A stretch of DNA of 43,413 bases from Cyanobacteriota bacterium (GCA_026389265.1 JAPLIE010000197.1:1-43413); one strand, 5' to 3'; shown: positions 1-7,642, counted from the stretch's first letter. Notes: generated by a model from the letters alone, not told the origin. Numbers and translations are program-made.

Positions 1-299
1 AAGGAGCGCCTATCATTCACCTGGAATTCAAGCTCTTCATCGCTAATATTAAAAAGCTGCTGGAGTACAAGCATCTTGAAAAGGATCAGCGGATCAATTC
101 TCTTGCGCCCTGCGTTGCTCTTCCGCTCGAGTACGTAGCCTTGATCAAGGAGAGGACGAAATGATTCCCATGGAATCGACTCAGACAGTCGCTTTAGAAC
201 GGGCTTCTTCTCTTGGAGTTTTGACACTCTTTGTTGCTCATCCCAGAAACCTCGTTGGCCCACTGTCGCAATCAGATCTGATTGCGTAATGATAGCCAT
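1..299 (-). CDS. IS5-family transposase, N-terminal part
   Basis: Reading the minus strand from an ATG at 299-297 gives an open frame of 99 codons that runs off the left edge. It starts MAIITQSDLI and contains SIPWESFRPLLDQGY, followed by IDPLILFKMLVLQQLFNI and SDEELEFQVNDRRS. This is the N-terminal DUF772-type region of IS5-family DDE transposases, which normally lies before the catalytic RNase H-fold core. The core is not in the window, so I cannot tell whether the enzyme is intact. No frameshift is seen in the visible part. The element sits directly against the 3' end of the RTX gene and appears to have inserted into it. Confidence 0.85.
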   Translation of the reverse strand, partial: MAIITQSDLIATVGQRGFWDEQQRVSKLQEKKPVLKRLSESIPWESFRPLLDQGYVLERKSNAGRKRIDPLILFKMLVLQQLFNISDEELEFQVNDRRS

Positions 300-343
300 G
301 ATTCCGCCAGAATCAAGTCCACTTAGCAATTTTCGAGGTGCCC
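1..343 (-). mobile_element. IS5-family insertion sequence, one end only (cut by window edge)
   Basis: This stretch holds the 5' part of an IS5-type transposase gene and about 40 bp of element end beyond it. It is clearly more AT-rich than the housekeeping genes that follow. The outer end is probably near 329-343, where the plus strand reads aattttcgaggtgccc, just inside the broken RTX gene. I infer this boundary because the RTX reading frame loses its repeat pattern there and soon stops. The opposite end of the element lies outside the window, so neither the terminal inverted repeat nor the target duplication can be confirmed. Confidence 0.7.
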
Positions 344-1135
344 ATCTGCAATTGAAGTTGTTATATTATAGCCAGGCCAGATACTATAGGTATTGCTTGA
401 ATAATCTACAACTAATAGGTCATCACCATCGCCTCCATTAACTGTGTCAGCCCCCAATCCACTATTGATGGTATCATTTCCCTCTAAACCGCTCAGGCTA
501 TCATTGCCCCCAAATCCATTGATTACATCATCTCCTGAAGTTCCAGTAATCGTATCATTCCCCGACGTACCCGTAAAATTCTGCTGCTCAACCGCAATAT
601 CCCCCCCATTGACGCTAACAATCCCATGGTCGTCCTCCGCTTTAAACTGCGCCAACTCAACATCAGACAAACTCTCCCCCAACACCAACGCCGCAAAAAT
701 CGCCCCTTCATCCCCCAAGCTATCGTCTTCATTTACAAGCTGGTCAACCCAATGACCTATTTCCTCGATTAGTACCCCTGCAACAGCCTCAACATTCGTC
801 GCATTCCGGCTGAGAAAATCCTCAGAAAGATAAATCCTGTTGGTCTGCCCTGAAAAAGCCCCGTTGGCCCCACACAACTCCTCTTGGGTGAGGATCTCGA
901 TGGAAGGCATCATCGCAAAATTGCCTTCCAGCCAATCCTTTTTGATTGAATCGATCCTTCCCGCCTCTCCGAAGGCCACCGCCATCCGCTGGGTGAACAT
1001 CGGGTCGCCGGCATTGCGCCTCAGGTACTTCAGAACCCTCAACAGAGACCGCTCAAGCAGAGCGATCAACGCGGAATCGATTGATACACCCTCTGATTCC
1101 TCTATGCTCAGGTTGGAGATTTCGACTTGGCTCAT
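323..1135 (-). CDS. RTX / hemolysin-type calcium-binding protein, C-terminally truncated by the IS
   Basis: A 270-residue product with no signal peptide. Residues about 60-180 form a module containing EEIGHWVDQLVN, DDSLGDEGAIFAALVLG, LSDVELAQFKAEDDHG and a closing VEQQ. I recognise this arrangement from N-termini of large cyanobacterial RTX/VCBS-type secreted proteins. Residues about 189-245 are glycine/aspartate nonapeptide repeats (GTSGNDTITG, GGNDSLSGLEG, GADTVNGGDGDD) that would form a calcium beta-roll. The frame then leaves the repeats and ends in residues that appear to come from the adjacent IS5 element, with the TAA at 325-323. Such proteins normally end in a C-terminal type I secretion signal, which is lost here, so export is doubtful. 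The EEIGH could be a degenerate HExxH zinc site; that is inference. Best read as a gene fragment. Confidence 0.75.
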   Translation of the reverse strand: MSQVEISNLSIEESEGVSIDSALIALLERSLLRVLKYLRRNAGDPMFTQRMAVAFGEAGRIDSIKKDWLEGNFAMMPSIEILTQEELCGANGAFSGQTNRIYLSEDFLSRNATNVEAVAGVLIEEIGHWVDQLVNEDDSLGDEGAIFAALVLGESLSDVELAQFKAEDDHGIVSVNGGDIAVEQQNFTGTSGNDTITGTSGDDVINGFGGNDSLSGLEGNDTINSGLGADTVNGGDGDDLLVVDYSSNTYSIWPGYNITTSIADGHLENC

Positions 1136-1506
1136 TGAATTGCTGCTGGATTAGATTGATTACGTAACACTTTTGTAGCTGCTCAGGAGAAGCAGGTCTG
1201 CAGCAGATCGCTGCACCGCTAAGGCAATGTGCTCAATACACATCTGAACTTCTGAGTCTTACTACATTCAGCAGATTAAGAAGCCCGCAAATTTCCGAAA
1301 TTCTTAATTTTTCCCACTCAAATGCCTGGAAGGCCGGCCGTGGGATCACTTCTTGATCCCAGCGGCTCTCCGTTGCACTCGCGCCCAGGGAATCGCTTCA
1401 GCCTTTTAAGCAGTCAACTGTCATTGGATTGATATCTCAATGCCGATCGAGTTGGTCGTCCCCGCCGCTGCGGAAACTTCAGCAGGTCGGTGCCGGAGAC
1501 CTCCGC
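1136..1506. other. Gene-free interval between the RTX fragment and ilvD
   Basis: No convincing coding sequence on either strand. The left part is AT-rich and would hold the promoter of the RTX gene, but I cannot pick -35/-10 boxes with confidence. Two hairpins stand out. One is an AT-rich stem, attaagaa (1275-1282) with ttcttaat (1301-1308), followed by a short T run on the plus strand. The other is the stronger stem at 1341-1361, listed separately. Confidence 0.6.
1341..1361 (-). terminator. Hairpin downstream of ilvD, possible terminator
   Basis: A perfect 8-bp stem, TGGGATCA (1341-1348) with TGATCCCA (1354-1361), closes a 5-nt loop about 145 bp beyond the ilvD stop on the minus strand. 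There is no T tract after it, so it is not a canonical intrinsic terminator. It may be a processing or pausing structure. Nothing else in the interval is a better candidate for ending the upp-like/ilvD transcript. Confidence 0.35.
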
Positions 1507-3180
1507 TCACAGGCCCAGATCCGTCACCGCACCCAGGCTGCTGCTGCTCACCAGGCGGGCATATTTTCCGAGCACACCGGTGCGGTAGCGGGGTTCGGGC
1601 TTCACCCAGGCGGCGCGGCGGCGCTCCAGTTCGGCATCGTCCACGTTGAGCTGAATCACCAGTTGTTGGGCATCCACGCTGATGCTGTCGCCCTCCTGCA
1701 CGAGGCCGATCGTGCCGCCGACGGCGGCCTCCGGCGCCACGTGGCCCACCACCATGCCGTAGGTGCCGCCGGAGAAGCGGCCATCGGTGATCAGGGCCAC
1801 CTTGTCGCCGAGGCCTTCGCCGATGATCGCGGCGGTGGGGGCGAGCATCTCGCGCATGCCAGGTCCGCCAACCGGGCCCTCATAGCGGATCACCACCACA
1901 TCCCCTTCGCGGATCTGTTTGGCGAGGATCGCGGCGAGGGCCTCCTCCTCGCTCTCGAACACCCGGGCCGGGCCGGTGAGCACCGGCGTTTTCACACCAC
2001 TGATCTTCGCCACGCTGCCCTCGCTGGCGAGGTTGCCCTTGAGGATGGCCAGGTGTCCCTTGGCATAGAGCGGGTTGCTCAGCGGCCGGATCACGTCCTG
2101 GCCGGCGGGTGGTTCGGCGGGAACCTCCGCCAGCACCTCCCGCAGGCTGCGGCCTTCCACGGTGCGGCAGTCGCCGTGGAGCAGGCCGGCATCGAGCAGC
2201 AGCCTCATCACCTGGGGGATGCCACCGGCCCGGTGGAGATCCACGGTCACGTAGCGGCCGCTTGGCTTGAGGTCGCAGATCACCGGCACCCGCTGGCGGA
2301 TGACCTCGAAATCGTCGATGGTGAGGGGTACGCCGGCGGTGCGGGCCACCGCCAACAGGTGCAGCACGGAATTGGTGGAGCCCCCCACCGCCATGATCAC
2401 GCTGATGGCGTTCTCGAACGCCTCGCGGGTCATCAGGTCGCGGGGGCGGATGGCCTTGGCGATCGCCTCCACCAGCACCTCGGCGCTGCGGGCGGCGCTG
2501 TCGGCCTTCTCCGGATCTTCCGCCGCCATGGTGGAGCTGAAGGGCAGGCTGAGGCCCATCGCCTCGAAGGCGGCGCTCATCGTGTTGGCGGTGAACATGC
2601 CGCCGCAGCTGCCGGCGCCGGGACAGGCGTTCTTCTCAATCGCGGTGAGCTGGGCCTCATCGATCCGGCCACCGCTGTATTGACCCACCGCCTCAAAGGC
2701 GCTCACCACGGTGAGGTCGCAGGCGCCGAGCTTGCCGGGCTTGATCGTGCCGCCATACACGAACATCGAGGGGATGTTCATGCGGGCCATCGCCAGCATG
2801 GCGCCGGGCATGTTCTTGTCGCAGCCCCCCACCGCCAGCAACCCGTCCATGCTCTGGGCGTTGCAGGCGGTCTCGATCGAATCGGCAATCACCTCGCGGC
2901 TCACCAGGGAATACTTCATCCCCTCGGTGCCCATCGAGATGCCATCGCTCACGGTGATCGTGCCGAACATCTGTGGCATCGCCCCAGCCAACAGGGCCGC
3001 CTGTTCGGCGCGGCGGGCTAGGTCGTTGAGCCCGATGTTGCAAGGGGTGATGGTGCTGTAGCTGTTGGCGATGCCGATGATCGGCTTGTTGAAGTCGTCG
3101 TCGCCGAAACCCACGGCCCGCAGCATGGCGCGGTTCGGAGACCTCTGGATCCCCTGGGTGATGGCGGCGGAGCGCAACAT
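1507..3180 (-). CDS. ilvD: Dihydroxy-acid dehydratase
   Basis: Catalyses dehydration of 2,3-dihydroxy-isovalerate and -methylvalerate to the 2-oxo acids, the third step of valine/isoleucine synthesis, in the cytoplasm. The 557-residue product matches the usual length. The three cysteines expected to hold the iron-sulfur cluster are visible: C47 in TPCNIGL, C120 in GGCDKNMPG and C192 in [14 protein letters not shown]. The C-terminal [12 protein letters not shown] and [11 protein letters not shown] motifs are also present. It is the last gene of a minus-strand run after the UPRT-like and small membrane protein genes, with a 56-bp gap. The branched-chain aminotransferase that uses its products lies about 40 kb away at the other end of the window. 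No defects seen. Confidence 0.97.
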   Translation of the reverse strand: MLRSAAITQGIQRSPNRAMLRAVGFGDDDFNKPIIGIANSYSTITPCNIGLNDLARRAEQAALLAGAMPQMFGTITVSDGISMGTEGMKYSLVSREVIADSIETACNAQSMDGLLAVGGCDKNMPGAMLAMARMNIPSMFVYGGTIKPGKLGACDLTVVSAFEAVGQYSGGRIDEAQLTAIEKNACPGAGSCGGMFTANTMSAAFEAMGLSLPFSSTMAAEDPEKADSAARSAEVLVEAIAKAIRPRDLMTREAFENAISVIMAVGGSTNSVLHLLAVARTAGVPLTIDDFEVIRQRVPVICDLKPSGRYVTVDLHRAGGIPQVMRLLLDAGLLHGDCRTVEGRSLREVLAEVPAEPPAGQDVIRPLSNPLYAKGHLAILKGNLASEGSVAKISGVKTPVLTGPARVFESEEEALAAILAKQIREGDVVVIRYEGPVGGPGMREMLAPTAAIIGEGLGDKVALITDGRFSGGTYGMVVGHVAPEAAVGGTIGLVQEGDSISVDAQQLVIQLNVDDAELERRRAAWVKPEPRYRTGVLGKYARLVSSSSLGAVTDLGL

Positions 3181-3236
3181 GGCGGCGGCGGTCAGGTCGT
3201 GAGGAAAGCTACCGACCGATGGGACCCGGCACCGGA

Positions 3237-3563
3237 TCAGGGCAGGGGCTGGAGCTGCTCCAACTGGCGGCGCACCTCGTCGATGGCCTTGTTGAGCTGT
3301 TGCACCCTCTCCTGCAACAAGGGATCAACCGAAGCGGCCGCCGAGGTGGGCTGGAACGCAGCCCGGGGCTGATGATCAGCCGGAGCAGCCGGCTGGCGCG
3401 GCGATCTCAGCCGCAGCGGCTGGGGCAGGCGACTCTGGCGGCGGCGATCCGCCTCGCTCAGCAGCCACCAACCCAAGCCCGCGGCCCCGAGCACGGCTCC
3501 ACCGAGGACGCTCAGCAACAGGCCGCTGCCGGAGCTGGCTGGGCGTTGCCGTGGATCAGCCAT
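3237..3563 (-). CDS. Small membrane-anchored protein, unknown function
   Basis: A 108-residue protein that I do not recognise by name. Residues about 11-36 form a glycine/leucine-rich membrane segment ([19 protein letters not shown], then WWLL). A basic stretch of [15 protein letters not shown] follows, then a proline/alanine-rich linker. The C-terminal 35 residues are predicted coiled coil ([19 protein letters not shown]). The topology suggests an N-in or signal-anchored protein with a short soluble helical tail. It sits 25 bp after the UPRT-like gene and 56 bp before ilvD, so it is probably cotranscribed with both. The context gives no functional clue. Confidence 0.7.
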   Translation of the reverse strand: MADPRQRPASSGSGLLLSVLGGAVLGAAGLGWWLLSEADRRRQSRLPQPLRLRSPRQPAAPADHQPRAAFQPTSAAASVDPLLQERVQQLNKAIDEVRRQLEQLQPLP

Positions 3564-3588
3564 GCCTGAATCGAAAGATCTTCTGGCT

Positions 3589-4239
3589 TCACCCTAGGGA
3601 GGCCAAGCCCTCGATTCCAGTGAAGCGAAGGTCGGCATCCCCGAACCCAGGCACAATCCGGCCCTGGCCATCCACATCGGCGTCGATGCAGGCGCAGTAA
3701 AGCGTCAGATCACTCCATCGTTCACCCAGAACCTTCAGGCCTGGTGCCGCGGCCAGCAGGGAGATGATCCGGAGCCGTTCACCCTGCACCCCTTGCTGGG
3801 CGAGCCGCTCCAGCACAAGCATCAGACCATCGGCGGCGGTGATCTCTGGAACGAAGAGCAGAACGCCCACCCGATCAGCGATGGCAGCAGGCAGGCCGAT
3901 GATCCGGCCCCGCTCCTCGATCCACAGAGGCGCCAGGGCGGAGGCCGGCAACACGGTGCGGGCACCTTCCCACAAGCCCAGGCCCGCCGGCAACAGGGGA
4001 AGCGCCAACAAAGGGACGGTGGCATCCACCACTTGGCCCTCCGTGGCGGCCAAGGGGGTCTGCACCGCCACGGCCCTCTGGGGCAACCAGTCCCGTAGGG
4101 CCTCATAGGTGAGCCAGCGGCCCAGTTCCAGCATGGCGGTGCCAAACAATGGCGGCGGTGTACCGCCATCCCGGAGCACCGTGAGCCAGTGTGCGATCAG
4201 GGGATGGGGGGGAACCACCACCCGCAGGGACATCGCCAT
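3589..4239 (-). CDS. Uracil phosphoribosyltransferase homologue with degenerate active site
   Basis: A 216-residue protein with the overall UPRT pattern: LRVVVPPHPLIAHWLTVLRD at the N-terminus, ELGRWLTYEALRDWLP, PLLPAGLGLWEGA, and the C-terminal IDADVDGQGRIVPGFGD. Active UPRTs convert uracil plus PRPP to UMP. Here the PRPP loop expected as EPMLATGGS reads VPEITAADG (residues 130-138). The conserved arginine of LRAGLG is proline (LPAGLG), the substrate loop normally carrying RDE/YLNKLP is missing, and GDAGDR is GDADLR. I therefore doubt uracil salvage activity. The frame is open upstream to 4734, but that part lies antisense to the pentapeptide gene. Starts at 4248, 4239 and 4233 are possible; 4233 has the best-spaced upstream GGCAGG, while 4239 gives the family-like MAMSLRV. 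Confidence 0.8.
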   Translation of the reverse strand: MAMSLRVVVPPHPLIAHWLTVLRDGGTPPPLFGTAMLELGRWLTYEALRDWLPQRAVAVQTPLAATEGQVVDATVPLLALPLLPAGLGLWEGARTVLPASALAPLWIEERGRIIGLPAAIADRVGVLLFVPEITAADGLMLVLERLAQQGVQGERLRIISLLAAAPGLKVLGERWSDLTLYCACIDADVDGQGRIVPGFGDADLRFTGIEGLASLG

Positions 4240-4272
4240 GCCTGCCATAACTTGGGTTAGCAGCGTACCGGC

Positions 4273-4875
4273 ATGGCTATGGGCAATCGCAGGCCGTCCG
4301 TGAGGACGGAAGGGGAGAATCTCTCGATCACCCCCGGAGAGCCCCTGGCTTTTGTGGCAGCCCTCGCTGGCCCCCTTCGCGCGGCTATCGCTCCCCTCCT
4401 GGCACTGCTTCTGGTGCTGATGCCCCTGTCGCCCCTGGCCCAGCCAGCCTTGGCGATCACGGCACCGGAACTGCGGAGTCAGCGCAGTCTCCAGGACCTT
4501 CAGCCCGACATGCACGGCAGGGATCTCAAGCAACAGGAGTTCCTCAAGGCCAGCATGGAGGGCTTCGATCTGCACGATGCCGACCTGCGTGGGGCCGTGT
4601 TCAACTCCAGCAACCTGCGCCAGGCAAACCTGAGCAACGCCTCTCTCGCGGATGTGGTGGCCTTCGCTACCCGCTTTGATGGGGCAGATCTGCGGGGCGC
4701 GGTGTTCAGCAACGCCATGCTGATGCAGAGCCACTTCCGCGATAGCCAGATTGAGGGAGCCGACTTCAGCGAGGCTGTGCTCGATCTCCCCGAACAGAAG
4801 GCGCTTTGTGCCCGGGCCACCGGCGTGAACAGCCGCACCGGCGTGGCAACGCGCGACAGCCTTCGTTGCCGCTGA
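4273..4875 (+). CDS. Lumenal/periplasmic pentapeptide-repeat protein
   Basis: A 200-residue exported protein. Residues about 28-62 form a long hydrophobic signal segment ending in an AxA site (QPALA before ITAPELR). The mature part, residues about 75-170, consists of A(D/N)LxX repeats such as GFDLHDADLRGAVFNSSNLR, QANLSNASLAD, GADLRGAVFSNA and GADFSEAVLD, which form a right-handed beta helix. The tail ALCARATGVNSRTGVATRDS plus a final CR carries two cysteines that are conserved in thylakoid-lumen pentapeptide proteins of cyanobacteria and chloroplasts, probably as a disulfide. The molecular function of this group is not established. The gene diverges from the UPRT-like gene with only about 33 bp between starts. 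The ATG at 4273 is the most upstream choice, and an internal GTG near 4299 would also leave a signal peptide. Confidence 0.85.
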   Translation: MAMGNRRPSVRTEGENLSITPGEPLAFVAALAGPLRAAIAPLLALLLVLMPLSPLAQPALAITAPELRSQRSLQDLQPDMHGRDLKQQEFLKASMEGFDLHDADLRGAVFNSSNLRQANLSNASLADVVAFATRFDGADLRGAVFSNAMLMQSHFRDSQIEGADFSEAVLDLPEQKALCARATGVNSRTGVATRDSLRCR

Positions 4876-4968
4876 TCTCCCTCTGAGGGTTCGCTTCCTC
4901 TCTGAGAGCTGGCATCAAGGTTGCAGCGGACTTTGAGCCCCATCCAACCTGCACCTAGAGTTTGCTCC

Positions 4969-5098
4969 AACCGGTTTCGCAGGGGATCAGCCTGCGAAGG
5001 AAACGGGGAAAGAACGGTGGGGGATCCCGATCCCGAATCCGGCACTGTCCCGCAGCTGTGAAGGCCAGCCATTGGCCCAGTCAGAACGCCCGCCGGTT
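4969..5098 (+). promoter_or_regulatory. Cobalamin (B12) riboswitch upstream of hupE-cobW
   Basis: The 255-bp space between the pentapeptide gene and hupE holds the consensus blocks of a B12 riboswitch in the right order. These are ggggaaagaacggtg (about 5005-5019), cccgaatccggcactg, the core actgtcccgcagctgtg (5044-5060), a gcca arm, and the B12 box agtcagaacgcc (5079-5090). The closing P1 stem can form between AACCGG at 4969-4974 and CCGGTT at 5093-5098. A further accggt lies at 5121-5126, a few bases before the hupE start, and could compete for pairing. I expect adenosylcobalamin or pseudocobalamin to repress the two downstream genes; the mechanism is inference. Confidence 0.92.
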
Positions 5099-5130
5099 TC
5101 ACCCCCACAATTCGGCGCGGACCGGTTTCC

Positions 5131-5757
5131 ATGACTTCTGTTCTCCCCGGGCGCCGGGGCACCGCCTTCGCGGCAGCCCTGCTGCCCGTTGCCCTGGCGA
5201 TCCTTGCGTTGCTCCCCGGGGCAGCCCACGCGCACCACTTGATGCACCTGCTGCATCTCAAGCCCACCCCCCTCAGCGGCCTGCTGAGCGGACTGGCCCA
5301 CCCGGTTCTCGGCCCCGACCATCTGCTCTTTTTGCTGGCCCTCTCCCTGGTGGGACTGCGCCATCGCACCACCTGGATGCTCGCGCTGCTGGCCACCGGT
5401 CTGGGTGGTAGCTGCCTCGGGCTGGTGCTGCCAGGCCTGCCAGCGGCCGAAGCCCTGGTGTCCTTCAGCCTGGTGGTGGTGGCCCTGATTCTCCTGGCGG
5501 GCTGGGACCGCCGCCTCCTGCTCCCGGCGATCGCTTTGCATGGCTATGTGCTCAGCGCAATGGTTCTGGGCTGGACGGCAGCGCCGATCGCCACCTACGT
5601 GATCGGTTTGCTGATCAGCCAGGGAGCGCTGCTCCTGGTGGCCATCGGGGTTCTGCGCAACAGCGCTGCCGCCTGCTCCGCCACCACCCGCCGCACCCTG
5701 GCGGCCGTGTTGCTCGGCCTTGGCGCCGCCTGGACCTGGTCCGCTCTGGTGGGTTGA
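5131..5757 (+). CDS. hupE: HupE/UreJ-family metal permease, probably cobalt
   Basis: A 208-residue polytopic inner-membrane protein. A signal peptide ends near AHA (residue about 34), leaving a histidine-rich mature N-terminus, HHLMHLLHL. The HupE/UreJ signature follows at about 56-75 (LAHPVLGPDHLLFLLALSL), with the H-P...G-DH residues thought to line the metal path. About five more hydrophobic helices follow. HupE/UreJ proteins transport nickel or cobalt. The B12 riboswitch directly upstream and the CobW gene directly downstream (stop and next ATG separated by 2 nt) point to cobalt supply for B12 synthesis. Substrate choice is inferred from context, not from residues. Confidence 0.88.
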   Translation: MTSVLPGRRGTAFAAALLPVALAILALLPGAAHAHHLMHLLHLKPTPLSGLLSGLAHPVLGPDHLLFLLALSLVGLRHRTTWMLALLATGLGGSCLGLVLPGLPAAEALVSFSLVVVALILLAGWDRRLLLPAIALHGYVLSAMVLGWTAAPIATYVIGLLISQGALLLVAIGVLRNSAAACSATTRRTLAAVLLGLGAAWTWSALVG

Positions 5758-5759
5758 CC

Positions 5760-6869
5760 ATGACCGTCTCTCCGTCCAGCCGGTTGCCGGTCACCGTGGT
5801 GACCGGTTTCCTCGGCTCCGGCAAAACCACGCTGCTGCGTCACCTCTTGCTGGAAAGCGGGCTGAAACTCGCCGTTCTGGTGAATGAGTTCGGTGAGATC
5901 GGCATCGATGGCGACCTGCTGGCTGCCTGTGGCTTCTGTGATGCCGAGGAAATGGATGGTCGCCTGGTGGAACTGGCGAACGGCTGCCTCTGCTGCACGG
6001 TTCAAGATGAGTTCCTGCCCACCATGCTGAGCCTGCTGGAGCGCTCCGACGACCTCGACGGCATCGTGGTGGAAACAAGCGGACTCGCCCTACCCGAACC
6101 CCTCGTGGCGGCCTTCGGCTGGCCCTCCATCCGCACCCGGACCCGCGTGCATGCCGTGGTCACGGTGGTGGATGGCGAGGCTCTCGCGGCGGGACATGTG
6201 GTTGGTGATGCCGAGGCGGTGGAGGCCCAGCGCCGGGCGGACCCCAGCCTTGATCACCTGCGGGCGATCGAGGATCTCTTCCAGGATCAGCTTGAGGCCG
6301 CTGATCTCGTTCTCGTCAGCCGGGCCGACCGCTTGGAGGGCACCCGGTTGGAGGAGGTTGTTGGCAGGATTCGCCCCCGTCTCCGGCCGGGCACGTCCGT
6401 GCTCCCGATGGCCCGGGGCAGGGTGGATCCGTTCCTGCTGCTGGCCTCCAAGGGCGCTGACCCAAGCGACGATCCCCATCTCCGGAACGCCCCGGCACAG
6501 GGAGCGATTGACTCCGACCACGAAGCAGGTCATGACCACGACCATGACCACGACCACGACCACGCTCACACCCATGTCGCCATGGAGGCCGTGGTGATCC
6601 GCCGCCCCGGACTCTGGGAGCGGGAAGCCTTAGAGCAACAGCTCCTTCATCTGGTCCGCACGGAACCGGTGCTGCGTCTCAAGGGACGGCTCCACCAAAA
6701 AGGTCGCCGCCTTCCCCTGCAGATCCAAGCCGTAGGCGCGCGTCTGGATTGCTGGTACGAAGCCCAGGAGATCCCGGGGACAGGGCCCGCCGAGCCCTCC
6801 TTGGAGCTGGTGGTGCTGGGGGCCGCCGCAGACGCGCCGCGGCTGGAGCTGGCTTTCGCCTCCCTCTGA
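5760..6869 (+). CDS. cobW: CobW-family GTP-dependent metal chaperone
   Basis: A 369-residue COG0523 G3E GTPase. Visible are the P-loop GFLGSGKT (residues 16-23), the metal motif CLCC (C76, C78, C79), the Walker B-like VVETSGLALPEP, and SRAD as the guanine-specificity NKxD variant. A metal-binding run of alternating His and Asp (GHDHDHDHDHDHDHAHTH) lies at about 258-275, followed by the C-terminal CobW_C domain. Such proteins load metal into client enzymes at the cost of GTP. Cobalt delivery to the CobN chelatase is the likely role here, given the riboswitch and hupE. An in-frame TTG at 5754 overlapping the hupE stop is an alternative start. I chose the ATG at 5760, which is translationally coupled to hupE. 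Confidence 0.9.
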   Translation: MTVSPSSRLPVTVVTGFLGSGKTTLLRHLLLESGLKLAVLVNEFGEIGIDGDLLAACGFCDAEEMDGRLVELANGCLCCTVQDEFLPTMLSLLERSDDLDGIVVETSGLALPEPLVAAFGWPSIRTRTRVHAVVTVVDGEALAAGHVVGDAEAVEAQRRADPSLDHLRAIEDLFQDQLEAADLVLVSRADRLEGTRLEEVVGRIRPRLRPGTSVLPMARGRVDPFLLLASKGADPSDDPHLRNAPAQGAIDSDHEAGHDHDHDHDHDHAHTHVAMEAVVIRRPGLWEREALEQQLLHLVRTEPVLRLKGRLHQKGRRLPLQIQAVGARLDCWYEAQEIPGTGPAEPSLELVVLGAAADAPRLELAFASL

Positions 6870-6902
6870 ACCACCATCGGCTCGCGAACGACAGCCGGAT
6901 CC

Positions 6903-7304
6903 TCAATCCAGGGGGATGTCGCCACGGGCGCAAACTCCATTCCAGCAGAGGCTGTTGCGGTCCTCCCAGCGGCTGCTCACCGGCCGCCAGGAACCCGCTC
7001 CGTGCTGCATGGTCACGCTGCCGCGGCCGTTGTGACGGAATTCCCAGCGTTGGGCACCAACCACAAGGGCCCACTGACTCCCGATCGTCACCACCTCCAT
7101 CCTGCAGGGCTGCCATGGTCCCTGCTCCAGCCGGCATTCCAGGGGAATAGCCTGGGCGATTGCGGTCGGAACCGCCGCCTTGGCTCCTTGTCCGGCGACG
7201 AGCTGAACGGTGACCAGCAACATCAGCAGCAGTGACTGCTGGAGCTGTTGGTTGACCCGGACTGGCGAGGAGCCCACGTGGACAGGAGATGAAGCCTTCC
7301 TCAA
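6903..7304 (-). CDS. Small exported protein of unknown function
   Basis: A 133-residue protein that I do not recognise. Residues about 18-44 are a signal peptide (QQLQQSLLLMLLVTVQLVAG, then QGAKA before AVPTA). The mature part is about 90 residues, rich in tryptophan, with four cysteines (LECRLEQ, QPCRMEV, SLCWNGVCARG) that suggest two disulfides. It contains an RWEFRHNGRGSVTMQHG stretch that looks like beta strands. It is convergent with cobW (33-bp gap) and divergent from purS (65 bp between starts), so it is probably a single transcription unit. No function is proposed. Confidence 0.7.
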   Translation of the reverse strand: MRKASSPVHVGSSPVRVNQQLQQSLLLMLLVTVQLVAGQGAKAAVPTAIAQAIPLECRLEQGPWQPCRMEVVTIGSQWALVVGAQRWEFRHNGRGSVTMQHGAGSWRPVSSRWEDRNSLCWNGVCARGDIPLD

Positions 7305-7369
7305 CCTGCTCTGAAGCCTGAGGGGTGGGGGGCCGGCCTGCCAAGATTTAACAAACCTGCCCGCCGCCG

Positions 7370-7642
7370 GTGCCCCTCTTCAAAGCCCGTGTTCTGGTGT
7401 CCCTCCGTCCTTCGGTGCTTGATCCGGCGGGTGAGGCAACGCGAGCCGCTGCCCAACGGCTCGGGGTGGAAGGTGTGACACGTCTGCGGATCGGCAAGGC
7501 GATTGAGGTGGATCTGGAGGCACCGAACCAGGCGGAGGCCCAGGCAAGGCTGGACCTGCTCTGTGACCGGTTGCTGGCCAATCCCGTGATCGAGAACTGG
7601 AGCGTGGATCTGGCCGAGATCGCTGGCGGAGTCGAGCCATGA
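7370..7642 (+). CDS. purS: Phosphoribosylformylglycinamidine synthase, PurS subunit
   Basis: The 90-residue small subunit of FGAM synthase (PurL-PurQ-PurS), which acts at step 4 of purine synthesis by helping to channel ammonia from PurQ to PurL. The features match the family: a beta-alpha-beta-beta-alpha-beta fold with [20 protein letters not shown] at the start, [20 protein letters not shown] in the middle, and a C-terminal [14 protein letters not shown]. The start is GTG at 7370, which puts MPLFKARV where homologues begin; no in-frame ATG fits. The stop overlaps the purQ start by 4 bp (ATGA), so translation is coupled. Confidence 0.93.
   Translation: MPLFKARVLVSLRPSVLDPAGEATRAAAQRLGVEGVTRLRIGKAIEVDLEAPNQAEAQARLDLLCDRLLANPVIENWSVDLAEIAGGVEP

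Noticed and set aside
1429-3021. 530-codon open frame antisense to ilvD
   Set aside because: His/Ala/Gly-rich composition typical of shadows in high-GC genes; ilvD on the other strand has all catalytic residues.
4240-4734. Upstream extension of the UPRT-like frame
   Set aside because: It lies antisense to the pentapeptide-repeat gene and has no family similarity; homologues start near 4239.
6537-6575. Short-period DNA repeat considered as a CRISPR or regulatory repeat
   Set aside because: It is in frame inside cobW and encodes the His-Asp tract; there are no spacers.
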